A stretch of 64,000 nucleotides of DNA. It comes from Helopsaltes ochotensis (lineage: Eukaryota; Chordata; Aves; Passeriformes; Locustellidae). Made by a program: the position numbers and the translations under genes. Below the pieces are notes generated by a model. That model ran no database searches, was not told the DNA's origin, and saw only the letters and a list, made by a program, of their open reading frames with translations. Shown here piece by piece: positions 50,398-60,801 of the stretch. Within the stretch, counting starts at the first letter, position 1; every line of letters begins with the position of its first letter. Where the stretch lies: contig VXBM01001631.1 of assembly GCA_013400155.1 (NCBI GenBank), positions 62,001 through 126,000 on the forward strand, read 5' to 3'.

Positions 50398-50555
50398 TCA
50401 CAGAATCACAGGCCATGGAATTTCAGAATGGCTTGGGTTGGAAGGGACCTTAAAGATCATCCATGGGCAGGGACACCTTTCCCTATCCCAGGTTACTCAG
50501 AGCCACATTCAGCCTGACCTTGAGCACTTCCAGGGGTGGTGCAATCATAATTAAA
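50398..50555 (-). mobile_element. CR1 LINE, 3' end
   Basis: A minus-strand CR1 terminus: ATCACAGAATCACAGG, GGCTTGGGTTGGAAGGGACC, TTAAAGATCATCCATGGGCA and CAGCCTGACCTTGAGCACTT. The 'tctagttccaac' block is deleted between GATCATC and CATGGGCAGG. Confidence 0.92.
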
Positions 50556-52431
50556 CATTTTTAATGCCCCCCCAATAACATCCAATGCAATTATTGATTT
50601 AATGATTTAATGATTTAATTTTATGGGGAATTTTGTGTCTCTAGTACCCATTGAAAAATTGATTTTTTTTTTTCTCCCCTGTTCAGAATTTTGAGTGAAA
50701 AAGAAAATCTATTTCCCTCTCAGGTTTTTAACTAAAACATGTGTTTCCCAAATCAGAAGTGGAATGGTTAAAGTGCATGGTGGGAGGTGCTGAGGACTCA
50801 GTGTGTAGCTGTGGCAAGATGTCCTAATTTAAGAAAAGGGGAAGATGATTCGAATTCTCCTTCCCTGTTAAACCGGGGAGAACAGAAAAAATGTGTCTTT
50901 TTCACCATAATTAGGTGCTCCCAGGAAGAGAACGGAAAATGTGGAAAACACAGAAATATTTAGATTTAATAAGGAAAATCTGAATAAATATTGCAATAGC
51001 GAGGGCAAATTGGTAGAAGAAAAAATTTGTGAAGGGTTTGAAGATACAAAGACATGTAAATACCAGCTGACCTTGGGATTCTGGGTGACTGCACAAGAAT
51101 CTCCATGGACACGAACACCTTCACTTTAGCAGGTAGGGGCTGCTACCAGGGCTACTCCAGCGGAATAACCAGCATGAAATTAGGTTGATTTTAGCAACGA
51201 AGCAAGAACACATGATTTAATCCTTGTGTAATTTGGCACAGTTCACTTTTGGAGACTGGCTTGCTTTACCCATGGGCCTGCCATCGTTGTGAGCCCTCTT
51301 TTTCTGTGGGAAGCTGGGCATGACGGTCATGGAAACTCATCGTGTCCCAGGCCACGTCCCTCTCGATGGGAGCAGGGATGGGTCAGCTGGAAAGGCTAAT
51401 TAATCGGAGTGGAACGTCCTACTGACACAACTTGTATTGTTTCCATGTCCAGAATTAGTTGAGACTAGACTGAATATCTCAGCCTTGGCAGAATGTAGAT
51501 ATTTCCCAGGAGGCAGATCCATAATCTATCTGCTGTCAGCTATCACTAAAATATGTTATTGCTTTCCATATAGGATCAGGAGCAACAGCAGTATTCCACA
51601 GATTCTCTGGCATTACTCCTTCCCAGATTCAGAGTGTATTTAAGGCTACGCTGCTTTTTTGGCTCAGTTGTTTTGTTTTTGTGGTGGTGAGAGAAAGAGT
51701 GGGAGAAATTCAAAATGGAAGAGATCTCCTCCAAGATTGAGGGGCTGGAATCTTTCAGTATGAAAAGCAGGGAATGGAGCTGCTGGAACTTCTTGAGCAG
51801 ATTGTAGAAAGAGATGGGTGGCACAGAGGAATTTATCCTGGGATTTTACATGGCTTGGTTTGGGAAACACTGAATTGACAGCGCCCTGGGGACCACAAGT
51901 AGTTGTGTTCTTTACAGCTGCTGTCCAGGTGACTGTGAGAGAGTCACCACAGCACAGCCTGAAGGAGATAAATGCAGGGATTCCTGGGGTTTAGCAGGAG
52001 AAAAAGATGGCAATCATCAGAAAATATGCAATACACTATAAAAACCCCTGGACTTTCCAAGATTTAGGAGTCAAACTATTGGAGAAGGCTTCATGCCACT
52101 TTCCTAAATAACGTCTGCTGCTTTTCAGGGGTACAAATTCTGGTTTGCCTCTTTGGTTACTGCATTTCGGCAGCATCAGGTTGGATTTCACTGACCTCGA
52201 TTTGCTGCCTGCCCTGCACACAAGAGCAGACAGATCTTAAAAGATCCTAAGGAGGGATTGTCTAATTCAGTTACCCCCTTCTGTGAAAGCACTGTGTGGA
52301 AAGGAAATAGTAATGAATAACTGCTATTCCAGTTGTTGAAAGTGCCCTGCTTCTAACTGGAGTGAAAGGTTTTCTTTGAAGCAGGGTTTCATTTTAGGCT
52401 ATGAACCAAGGCAGACCCGGGAAAACATGGA
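50556..52431. other. unique non-coding DNA
   Basis: AT-rich with repeated GATTTAAT words near 50597-50620. No gene or repeat otherwise recognised. Confidence 0.5.
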
Positions 52432-52751
52432 TGTTGCTCTGATTCTTGCAGCCTTTTGGATGCTGTTCACAGTTTCTTGATGTTTTTCGTAGATCTTAGT
52501 TCTTTCTCACACGAGTGTTATAAATAGATAGTATGTTTTTAAAAAACAGCAAGATATTTACATTCTTTCCTTGGGGGAAAGAACAATTGATGGGCTGTTG
52601 GTTTGACCAGTGTGATTGGAGAGGTGGCAACACTCTCCTCCAATCCATGGTCTGGATGGAAATATTATATAAATAGGGTCAGAAAATAAAGTTGGTTCTT
52701 TCTCTCTTGTCCTGAACAAGGGGAGTCCGTGTGTTCCTTCAGTGCCCCACA
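52432..52751 (+). mobile_element. LTR, subfamily A, related to B and C
   Basis: It begins TGTTGCTCTGATTCTTGCAG, close to the subfamily B start. Its core (GACCAGTGTGATTGGAGAGG, then CTCCAATCCATGG) is close to the subfamily C LTR at 15145. TATATAAATA at 52666-52675 and AATAAA at 52685-52690 fit an LTR promoter and polyadenylation signal. The right boundary is uncertain: a CA occurs at 52750-52751, but no duplication of the left flank (CATGGA) was found. It is likely truncated, recombined or the remaining LTR of a rearranged provirus. Confidence 0.75.
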
Positions 52752-53009
52752 GTGACTCAAGGATGTTAGATCTGATGGGAGATGTGTCTGATGAGCTGCA
52801 GAGTGTGAGCGTGCCTCTGTTCCCTTTATAACCAGGGGACAGAAACAGAGTCCTGAGGGCACTGAGGGGCTTTGCCAGCCGCTCCTGTGGACACCACCTG
52901 CATTTGTGTCCAGTCCTGGTCCTCCAGCCTCGGCCTGAGTTGTGCTGGGTGAATATCTGCCTTTTGCCAGTCCTGGCTGTGTTTGGACTGGGATGGACTC
53001 AGACACCTC
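52752..53009. other. GC-rich segment between LTRs, probable repeat
   Basis: GC-rich sequence ending in the CACCTC target site. Its composition and its position between LTRs suggest that it and 53356-54180 are parts of one older element interrupted by the subfamily B LTR. I cannot name that element. No protein domain is seen. Confidence 0.4.
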
Positions 53010-53361
53010 TGTTGCCCTGATTTTTGCAGCCTTTCTGATGTGTTTCTTGGCTGTTAGAATGGAGTCAGAATCCTCAATGTTTAGGCAGTGCTTTGCCTTT
53101 CTCACGCTGGTGTTATCTATAAGATAGGGTTTGTTTGGGGAATGGATTGGTAAATATCACACGCCTTTGGATGCAAATTGTACTGACTGACCGTCAGCTG
53201 GGCCAGTGGAGAGGAGAGGTGTTCACCTTCTCATCCAATCCCTGGCATGGACCTGAGGTCTACTTAAGAAAGAAAGAATAAACAAAAGGCCCTCTTTTGG
53301 GTCCTTCTCCTCATCGAGTGTCCTGTGTGGTTCTTGCTGTGCTGAACAGTCCACACACCTC
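53004..53361 (+). mobile_element. solo LTR, subfamily B, copy 1, with 6-bp TSD
   Basis: The LTR is 53010-53355 (346 bp), starting TGTTGCCCTG and ending GAACAGTCCACA. Perfect CACCTC duplications lie at 53004-53009 and 53356-53361. AATAAA is at 53277-53282. It shares the B-type core GGCCAGTGGAGAGGAGAGG and CATCCAATCCCTGGCATGG with the other copies. The 6-bp TSD points to a class II (ERVK-type) retrovirus. Confidence 0.93.
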
Positions 53362-53971
53362 CTACCTGGGGCCTGCCTTGTCCTCATGGGCCAGCACGGC
53401 AGGGACAGCACTACCCAGACCTGATCCAGCCTTGATTTCCTGCCTTAACCTTGGGCTTGCCTCATCCCCATGAACTTGCCTGAGGATTTTGGTGTTGCCC
53501 TGATTTTTGCAGCCTTTCTGATGCGTTTCTTAGCTTTTAGAGTGGAGTCAGAATTCTCAATGTTTAGGCAGTGCTTTGCCTTTCTCACGCTGGTGTTATC
53601 TATAAGATAGGGTTTGTTTGGGGAATGGATTGGTAAATATCACACGCCTTTGGATGCAAATTGTACTGACTGACCGTCAGCTGGGCCAGTGGAGAGGAGA
53701 GGTGTTCACCTTCTCATCCAATCCCTGGCATGGACCTGAGGTCTACTTAAGAAAGAAAGAATAAACAAAAGGCCTCTTTTGGGTCCTTCTCATCGAGTGT
53801 CCTGTGTGGTTCTTGCTGTGCTGAACAGTCCACACACCTCCTACCTGGGGCCTGCCTTGTCCCCATGGGCCAGCACGGCAGGGACAGCACTACCCAGACC
53901 TGATCCAGCCTTGATTTCCTGCCTTAACCTTGGGCTTGCCTCATCCCCATGAACTTGCCCAAGGATTTTGG
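53010..53971 (+). repeat. tandem duplication of LTR plus flank, about 0.48 kb unit
   Basis: Unit 1 (53010-53492) and unit 2 (53493-53971) each consist of a subfamily B LTR followed by the same 137-bp flank, which starts CACCTCCTACCTGGGGCCTG and ends GGATTTTGG. The flanks differ at about three positions. Within the LTRs, most differences cluster in the first 60 bp. The left breakpoint coincides with the first base of the LTR. Confidence 0.93.
53493..53834 (+). mobile_element. LTR, subfamily B, copy 2 (duplicated)
   Basis: It is nearly identical to copy 1 and ends GAACAGTCCACA followed by CACCTC. On its left it is preceded by GGATTTTGG, not by CACCTC. It therefore arose by duplication of copy 1 rather than by a fresh integration. 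AATAAA is at 53760-53765. It has a 3-bp deletion (CTTCTCATCGAG versus CTTCTCCTCATCGAG). Confidence 0.92.
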
Positions 53972-54180
53972 ACTTTTGGCTGGAGCTCAGTGCCCTCCCT
54001 GGGCTGGCCTCCCTTTGGGGTGCTGTAGGGCAGGAGCAGGGCCAGGGAGGTCCTGGTGCTGCTGGTCTGGTTTATCACCCTCAGCTCCTGGCTCCCTCTG
54101 CCTTGGGAAGCAGCTGCTCCCTGCTGTGGGCATTTTAGAGCTGTCTGCTACAACCTGAAACTGCAGTAGGGGAGGAAACT
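53835..54180. other. GC-rich probable interspersed repeat
   Basis: Continues the duplicated flank into GC-rich sequence (CTGGGCTGGCCTCCCTTTGG, AGCAGCTGCTCCCTGCTGTG, CAACCTGAAACTGCAGTAGG). It looks like an old mobile element, judged by composition and memory of similar bird sequences. Short frames on both strands have no domain. Confidence 0.35.
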
Positions 54181-55179
54181 CACAAAAACTGCCAACCTCC
54201 CCCCAAAAAGAGGAGTAATTTTTCATTACTTGGGATCTGGCTTAAATAGCATCTCGTAGCTCCAAATCCCTGAGGCAACCAATCCCACCAGCCAAAACCT
54301 CTGTGGGGAGAGAGAGGCATTTATAAATGGAGGAAATAAAAATGATCTTGTGCTGCTGGGTAGCAGTGATGGCAAAATTGTGGAACTGTTTGGAGATGAG
54401 CATATAATCAATGACTGATTAGAACTTCCCCTCTGAAGTAATTTTATAAATCTAGCTGACAAACTTCTGACCTTTGGGCCAAGCATTACTCCACCAGTAG
54501 GTTAAAGCAGAAGTTAAAGACATAGCTATTATTAACAGGTATTTTCCCCCCTCTCTTGCTTCAGCCAGGAGACATCACCTGAATAAACTCAGGCTGGTCA
54601 CATTTGGATATCCTTATCCAGGCAGCAAATGCAAGAAGTCAGGTCGAGAGGAGACCATCATTCCTTTGTTCCAAGAAACAGCTGTTCAGTTCTGTAACAA
54701 GATGAATGAAACTCGAATTTCTTGGCACTTACTGGAAGAAGAGCCTGTGGTCTCTAATTGTTTTTCTTTTCCTTCAAAGGCTGAGCTGATGATAAGGCTG
54801 AAGAACATTTGCCAAATCAGCCTGAACCATGGCAGCAAGCAGTATTTTCCAGATTAAATCCCAAATCCCAACGCATTTAAAGTCTATGATCAAAAAAATC
54901 CATTTACTTCAGCCTCCTGAAAGCAGTGCACCTGAGGAGCTTTTAGGCAATATTTTGGACATGTGAAGGGGCAGAAACAGGCAGAAAAAACGTTTTCCTG
55001 TGTTGGCTTTTTTTTCCCACCTCAGCTGATTTAGGGATCTGGTTTGTTGAGTTGTAACAGCTCCATGAGGGTGCAACTGAACTGATATGAGGAAGTGAAA
55101 AGTGAGGGAGCACAAAGCACCCTTGCTGCTGCAGAAAATGCCAGACGGAACCAGGGCTTCTGCTCGGATGAAACCATCA
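54181..55179. other. unique non-coding DNA
   Basis: No gene recognised. Confidence 0.5.
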
Positions 55180-55274
55180 NNNNNNNNNNNNNNNNNNNNN
55201 NNNNNNNNNNNNNNNNNNNNNNNNNNNNNNNNNNNNNNNNNNNNNNNNNNNNNNNNNNNNNNNNNNNNNNNNNN
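55180..55274. other. assembly gap (95 N)
   Basis: A run of N. The right side resumes in a T-rich/C-rich stretch, so a simple repeat may be missing. Confidence 0.97.
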
Positions 55275-55509
55275 ATTTTTTTCCCCTCCTTCTTCCATCA
55301 TGCGTCATAAATCAGGCTTTGCATTCATTGCTGGAGAGCCTTTAAAAGGCTTTTTTAAAGGCTTTAAAAATGACTTTAATAATAATAATTTTAAAATTAA
55401 AACCCAAACCAACCCAAAGAAAGCTACTCCACTGCCAAGCCTCATTCATTAGGCTAAGCTAATCTTGACCCTAATTATTAAGATCCAAGGAAAAGTTACC
55501 CAAGAAGTA

Positions 55510-55569
55510 ATATTATTATTATTATTGTTATTATTATTGTTATTATTATTGTTATTATTATTGTTATTG
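55510..55569. repeat. compound ATT/GTT microsatellite
   Basis: Runs of (ATT) interrupted periodically by GTT give a higher-order ATTATTATTGTT-like pattern over about 60 bp. This is likely to be length-polymorphic. Confidence 0.95.
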
Positions 55570-57563
55570 GGCACAGCAAGCTAAACGAGCCCTGTGCTTT
55601 AATGCTCTCTCTTTCTTGGGCAATTTCTGGTAAATATCCAGACCAGAAGTGATTTATAAAATTGATCTTGCCAGTGCTAAATTTTTAGAAATCATAAAAA
55701 GTCTTCCAAAAGGCAGGGTTTGAAGATGCTTATTTATAAGTTTCTTTGTGTATTTTTCCTTGCACCAAGTGTTCAGGACTCTCTCCATAACCAGTCAGGG
55801 TGAAAAAAAAAAAAGTTAAATTGGAGGGCTCTGATGGTTTTCTTCACTAAGTTTCTTTCCAGTGGTTTTGTTATGGAATCTGGAGAAACAAGTGTGAACT
55901 AGGTGGGTACTCATAGTGTAGGGTTTGAGTTGACAGCACCGAATTGTGGTGTGGCATGAAATTCATGTCCTCTTCCACAGGGGTGAGTAGCACGGAGTGA
56001 TCAGAGGATTTCTGTGATAAATCACCAGTCACTGATGGCTTCGTACAGTTGTGCCAGCCAGGGAGAAGCAGAAAGCTTCTTTCATCAGGTGTTCAAAGTT
56101 TGTCATGGAAATATAACAGCCATGAAAAGCTGAGATTTAGGGATTGTTTTATTTCTCATCCAGGATATTCGTGCCTTGACTTGCTGCTGCTCCTCTTCTC
56201 TCCTAACAACCCTTTCCAGCCTGGTGTCTCTCCATTTCCAAGATAATAATTAATATCATCTTCCTGCTGGCCCAGCTAGCAGAGCACACGTTCACACTTC
56301 CTGTCTGAGGCTGCAGCACCAAGTCATCTGTTTCATAAGACAGCTCTCCTTTAAAAATAGCAGCGTGTGTTTGGGAACACTGCCTGCCTGTCCCTGCCAC
56401 AGGATCCGCCCTCACCATTGCGTTTCCCATTGTGTCAGCACCAGGCTTTTTGACCCCGAAGGTGGAGCCAAACTTTCAAATTCCTCCCTGAAATCCCAGC
56501 AGCTGCAGGACCCTCATGGTGAGTGCTTTAGTCGGTTTATTTTTAGAGAGGCAGCTCTAAACAGTCTAAATCTGGCCTCCTTTACCCAGGAGCGGCTCGA
56601 GGTAGATTCTGCGAAGTAAAGGGAGATGAGGATCCAGGCATCACAGCTCCTCTCCAGCTCCAGTCAGAGTCAGACGTTGCTTTTCCTGTTGATTTCATGC
56701 AGAGGATGTTTCACCCCCGTGGTGACAAGTAGCACAAAATAAAATTAGGCAGAAAAATGACACCTTTTGCATCGGTTTCACCAGGAGCGAAGTCAGGCTG
56801 TTTTCAGCTGAGCATCAGGAGAGGTGAGCTCTCTGAGGAGCTGAAGCAAAGCAGGGAACAGTCCGGATGGTTCAAGCACACAGCTGTGCCCCAGATGTTG
56901 CTCAATTACCTTACAAGCCAAGCACTGTGCAAAGCTTGAAGTGGAAACCTTAATAGACCTTGAAGTCAGGGGAATTGTTTTTCCCTCCTGGATATTTAAC
57001 GCAAACAATCCAAGGGGAATATTCCTCTGCCTCCCCTTGCCATGTCAGATTCAGACATCCACCCCCAAGGATCCACTGGGCTCTGAACCCTATTTTTGTG
57101 GCAGTATTTAACTACTATCCAAAAGTCCTTGAATCGAGAGGAGAAAGTGTTTCTGCTGTGCTCTTCTCTTCAGCATTTCTCGTTGGTCAGAAAATTGTGC
57201 CAGGTTTGAATAATCTCAATGTCCCAACACTTATCCCAACCTTGGATCTGTCCCTTTATCACTAAATTATGTACCAGTAGGCTGATCTTTTAAACTAAAC
57301 AATCTTCCCAGTCCTATGGATCGAGAAAAGCGTGATATTTTTCTAGTTTCTTTCATAGTTTAATAACAGTCCTTCAGCTCCAAATTAGGCAGATTAAATC
57401 AGGGTATTTGTTTGTACTTGCTAAAGCACAAAGCTCACTGTCAGCTCAGAATGCTCAGTTTGAAAGCCTAATCAAGCCTGATGTTTTTACAAGACACTTC
57501 ACACAAGATTCTTGGAAAGGCGTTCCTCAATCCAGTGGATTATTGAATTAATTGTCAGGAGCA

Positions 57564-57782
57564 ATGCCATTGCCGTGCACAGATGGGAAAGGGAAAGCAA
57601 AACAGCTCAGTGACTTGGAACCCAGACAGCCCCCTGAGGATATTAATGTCACCAAGTCCATGAAGGGATTATACGGATCAATAAAAATAGAAACAGTCAA
57701 TGCCGTGTTGAAAAAGACAAAGAAGGTCAAGCATAACTTGATCAGGGCAATACGAGGAAGGAGAGCACGAGGGGAATTATAA
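57564..57782 (+). CDS. candidate coding exon or conserved element
   Basis: From ATG at 57564 the frame encodes 72 residues to TAA at 57780-57782. It is rich in Lys/Arg, with a basic C-terminal half (AVLKKTKKVKHNLIRAIRGR). TTGTCAG|GAGCAATG just upstream resembles a splice acceptor. The opposite strand is also open over nearly the same interval with a hydrophobic frame. No family is recognised. Open frames on both strands fit either chance or a conserved non-coding element equally well. Confidence 0.15.
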   Translation: MPLPCTDGKGKAKQLSDLEPRQPPEDINVTKSMKGLYGSIKIETVNAVLKKTKKVKHNLIRAIRGRRARGEL

Positions 57783-58292
57783 CCCATTCATCAACAGTGC
57801 ACAAATACCCTTAGATGAGTGATTTATTCTCCAGCTTCTCTTTGTAAATTGCCCTGGTCCCACAGTTATTTCTCATTTCTCTTCTCCCCTTTCCACCTCC
57901 CCGAAATCCCTGCCCAAACGCTTGAGAAGGTAACGCCCAGCCTTCGACCTGCACCCAGCAGCGTGTGCCAGACTGTAATGTGTGACATGGGGGAGCCAGC
58001 CTGTTCTGAGAGGCCGTGGCAGGTCCTGTGTCCCCCTTAGAAGAGGATGACTCCTCAGATGAGTTGTCCTTGGACAGCAAAGGGCCATGTTTTACAAGCT
58101 GAAAGGAGCAATTAGCGGTAAATAGTCTTTTTCTGAATAAGGAGCTTTTATGCTCCTAAGAACCAGGCTTAGTAAAGAACGAGGAGTTGTTTTCTACCAG
58201 AACCTGCTGGAGAGGGAGGTGTTCCTGTGTGTGATGTTTTCTGGCACTTATTGTGAGAGGTGCTGGGTTTACTTGGCCCTTACTCATCCCAG

Positions 58293-58374
58293 AATCACAG
58301 AATGCTTTGGGTTGGGAGGGACCTCAAAGATCAGGCAGTTCCAATCCCTCTGCCATGGGCCGGAACACCAGCAG

Positions 58375-58377
<3 letters not shown>
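58293..58377 (-). mobile_element. CR1 LINE, 3' end fragment
   Basis: A minus-strand CR1 terminus: AGAATCACAGAATGCTTTGG, GGTTGGGAGGGACCTCAAAG, CAGTTCCAATCCCTCTGCCA. It is truncated on the right where a long T run starts. Confidence 0.9.

Positions 58378-58379
<2 letters not shown>

Positions 58380-58412
<33 letters not shown>
58380..58412. repeat. T33 homopolymer
   Basis: An uninterrupted run of 33 T at the truncated side of the CR1 fragment. CR1 elements do not end in poly(A), so this is not the CR1 tail. It may be a separate homopolymer, or its length may be an assembly artefact. Confidence 0.9.
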
Positions 58413-58413
<1 letters not shown>

Positions 58414-59277
58414 TCAGGGTCGTTTTGCAACATTCATTAAAAAAATGAGCTGTCCAACACTTTTTTTAGTTTTTGACAATGCTCTGGGCATCAGTGGGGG
58501 GAAAACAGCAGCCCTGCTCAGGCACCTGTAGATAATCCCCTGCTCTGCAGCTGTAGATAATCCCCAGCAGCGCTGGGTTCCATCAGCAGAGTGTGTGGTG
58601 CCCTCCACGCTTGCTGTAGCATCCCAGAGGGCCCCGTGGCTGCTGACCAGCACTGAAAAAATAATTTGGACCAGCAGTGACCCCAAGGTGACACCAGACA
58701 GGGGGTTTTGCTCTGCTGTAGCCACTCCTTGTCCCGCCCCACACGCTTTTGGGGAGGGTGGATGCTCGCAGCAGTCCCAGAGGAGGTGCAGCTCCCAGCT
58801 CCCGTCCTGCTGTGGTTTCCCTGCACTCAGGAAGGCAGGAATGTCATACAATTTCAAGAGTTGGCACTTCTTGGCCTCGTTGGACAGGCCAGAGTGGCTG
58901 CTAATCAAACCTGAGCCTGGTGCAGGATTATTGCAGCAGATCTCCTGACAAATTTCCCTCCAGGGTGCTGGCAGGGTCCTGCAGTGATAATACCAACAAC
59001 AGCAGCCGGTCCATGTGTGAGTGCCTACGGCAGCCTCGTTTTGCCTCCTCCCAGAGAGCTTTTTCCCTGTCGTGAATGTGTTTATAAAACCAGGATGTCG
59101 TTCCCTGGGTATTGAGCCTTTGTATTTCCAAGGGCTGTGACTGACGGGGAGAAGAGCTGTCACTTCTCTATTTCTGCCAGCCTGTTCAGACACACACGCC
59201 CCCACACAATCCTCTCTCCTGGGCAGTGGTACAGCTGTTCTTTTATGTCTGATAATTGTTTCATTATTGTGATTCAA
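58414..59277 (-). other. long open frame of unknown status (287 codons)
   Basis: An uninterrupted minus-strand frame from an ATG (complement of 59275-59277) to a stop at 58414-58416. It is the longest gap-free frame in the window. The translation has many Cys, Trp, Ser and Gly and no signal peptide or recognisable domain. Composition is even, not repeat-like. Plus-strand frames also run 68-117 codons in the same interval, partly because local GC is raised. It could be a chance frame, a lineage-specific single-exon gene or part of an unrecognised repeat. I do not claim a function. Confidence 0.15.
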
Positions 59278-59969
59278 CCGACATGAAAATGGTGTGGCTG
59301 AAAATATGCAGGAAGCTAAAGCAGAGAGAGTCTATAGGACAGTGAGAGCAAGGCAGAAAAAAGAAATCTTTTACTAAAGTGTTCTTAGGTGGTGTTGACT
59401 GATTGAAGGATAAATCGGCACCAGCACACCTTGGTGACACAGGAGTGTGAGTACAAGTCCCTGACCTGAATCTGACAGGAGATTGATTTGAATTGCAGTC
59501 CCAAAGCCCCTGGGATGAACAGTGAACTATTCCTCCCTCAGGCAGACCCTTACTTGACCAGACATTACAGCCCTGTTCAAATGCTGTGCTCATTTCCATA
59601 AAACACTGGTAGTTTTGAAGGGAAAATTAAATTGCCAGGAACTTTTTATCAAACCTCCTTAGGATCACACTATTCTCTCTCTCAGCAATCGCTTCCATAG
59701 GCCATTTCGCAATCTAATTTATTTTCTGGTGTTATTTACCAAACAAGAAGGCTTCTGATATGATTTAGTCCTGTATATAAACATTATCAAAGCTGCAGCA
59801 CAAACCAGATATGTAAATGTCTCAGAAATGGCTTCTTTCCTGCAGTTGAGAGGTAATAAGTGACAATTCATCACTCTCTCCTCATTGAACTTCTGACAGG
59901 TGAACAAAACTTCTGGGATACCACGGAATCCAGAAAGAAGACAGTGAAATAAAACAGCTTTTATGGTGG

Positions 59970-60345
59970 TCAAAGGAGCACAAGTCTGATGAGGAGCAGC
60001 TGAGGGAATTGGGAGGGCTCATCCTGGAGAAAAGGAGGCTCAGGAGAGACCTTGTAGTTCTCTCAAACTCCCTGACAGGAGCTCTCCTCTCCCAGATAAT
60101 CAGTGAAAACATGAGAGGAAACAGCCTCAGGTTGTGCCTTGAGAGGTTTGGACTGGATATAAGGAAAAAATTCTTCACAAAAAGGGTTGTCAGGAGCTGG
60201 AGGAGGCTGCCCAGGGAAGTGATGGAGTCACCAGCGCTGAAAGTGTTGGATGTGGCACGTGAGGACGTGGTTTAGTGGTGAACATGGTTAAAGGTTGGAC
60301 TTGGTGATCTTAGAGGCCTTTTCCACCCGAATGATTCCGTGATTC
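59970..60345 (+). mobile_element. CR1 LINE, 3' portion
   Basis: A plus-strand CR1 with GAGCAGCTGAGGGAATTGGG, ATCCTGGAGAAAAGGAGGCT, AACAGCCTCAGGTTGTGCCT, GGATATAAGGAAAAAATTCT, GGCTGCCCAGGGAAGTGATG, GTTGGATGTGGCACGTGAGG and a terminal AATGATTCCGTGATTCATG. Its internal layout matches the reverse complement of the CR1 at 21656-22640 (same GAGCTGTAG-type subfamily), without the minisatellite. Confidence 0.93.
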
Positions 60346-60443
60346 ATGAAACCGATGGGTTTTGGGATAGCACCATCCCAGGTGTGTGTGGGGATCACTA
60401 CCAACGAACCCAAAGGGCATTTACTCACCCAAACAGGAATACA
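60346..60443. other. short unique spacer
   Basis: Unique sequence between a CR1 end and the target site of a solo LTR. Confidence 0.5.
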
Positions 60444-60801
60444 CCAGTGTTGCCCTGATTTTTGCAGCCTTTCTGATGTGTTTATCGGCTGTTAGAATGG
60501 AGTCAGAATCCTCAATGTTTAGGCAGTGCTTTGCCTTTCTCACGCTGGTGTTATCTGTAAGATAGGGTTTGTTTGGGGAATGGATTGGTAAATATCACAC
60601 GCCTTTGGATGCAAATTGTACTGACTGACCGTCAGCTGGGCCAGTGGAGAGGAGAGGTGTTCACCTTCTCATCCAATCCCTGGCATGGACCTGAGGTCTA
60701 TTTAAGAAAGAAAAAAATAAACTAAAGGCCCCTTTTTTAGATCCTTCTCCTCATCGAGTGTCCTGTGTGGTTCTTGCTGTGCCGAACAGTCCACACACCA
60801 G
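60444..60801 (+). mobile_element. solo LTR, subfamily B, with 6-bp TSD
   Basis: The LTR is 60450-60795 (346 bp), TGTTGCCCTG to GAACAGTCCACA. Perfect CACCAG duplications lie at 60444-60449 and 60796-60801. AATAAA is at 60716-60721. It differs from copy 1 at 53010 at only a small number of positions. No internal retroviral sequence remains. Confidence 0.93.

Larger units (their letters stand above)
55275..58292. other. unique non-coding DNA
   Basis: Apart from the microsatellite at 55510 and the open segment at 57564, no gene or repeat is recognised. Confidence 0.45.

Noticed and set aside
52665..53105. 146-codon minus-strand frame as a retroviral gene
   Set aside because: It spans the end of one LTR, GC-rich flank and the start of another LTR. 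LTRs are non-coding, and no gag, pol or env motif is present.
53493..53834. Copy 2 LTR as the 3' LTR of a short provirus with copy 1
   Set aside because: The 137 bp between them is the same flank that follows copy 2, and it starts with the target-site duplication of copy 1. It is therefore duplicated flank, not proviral interior.
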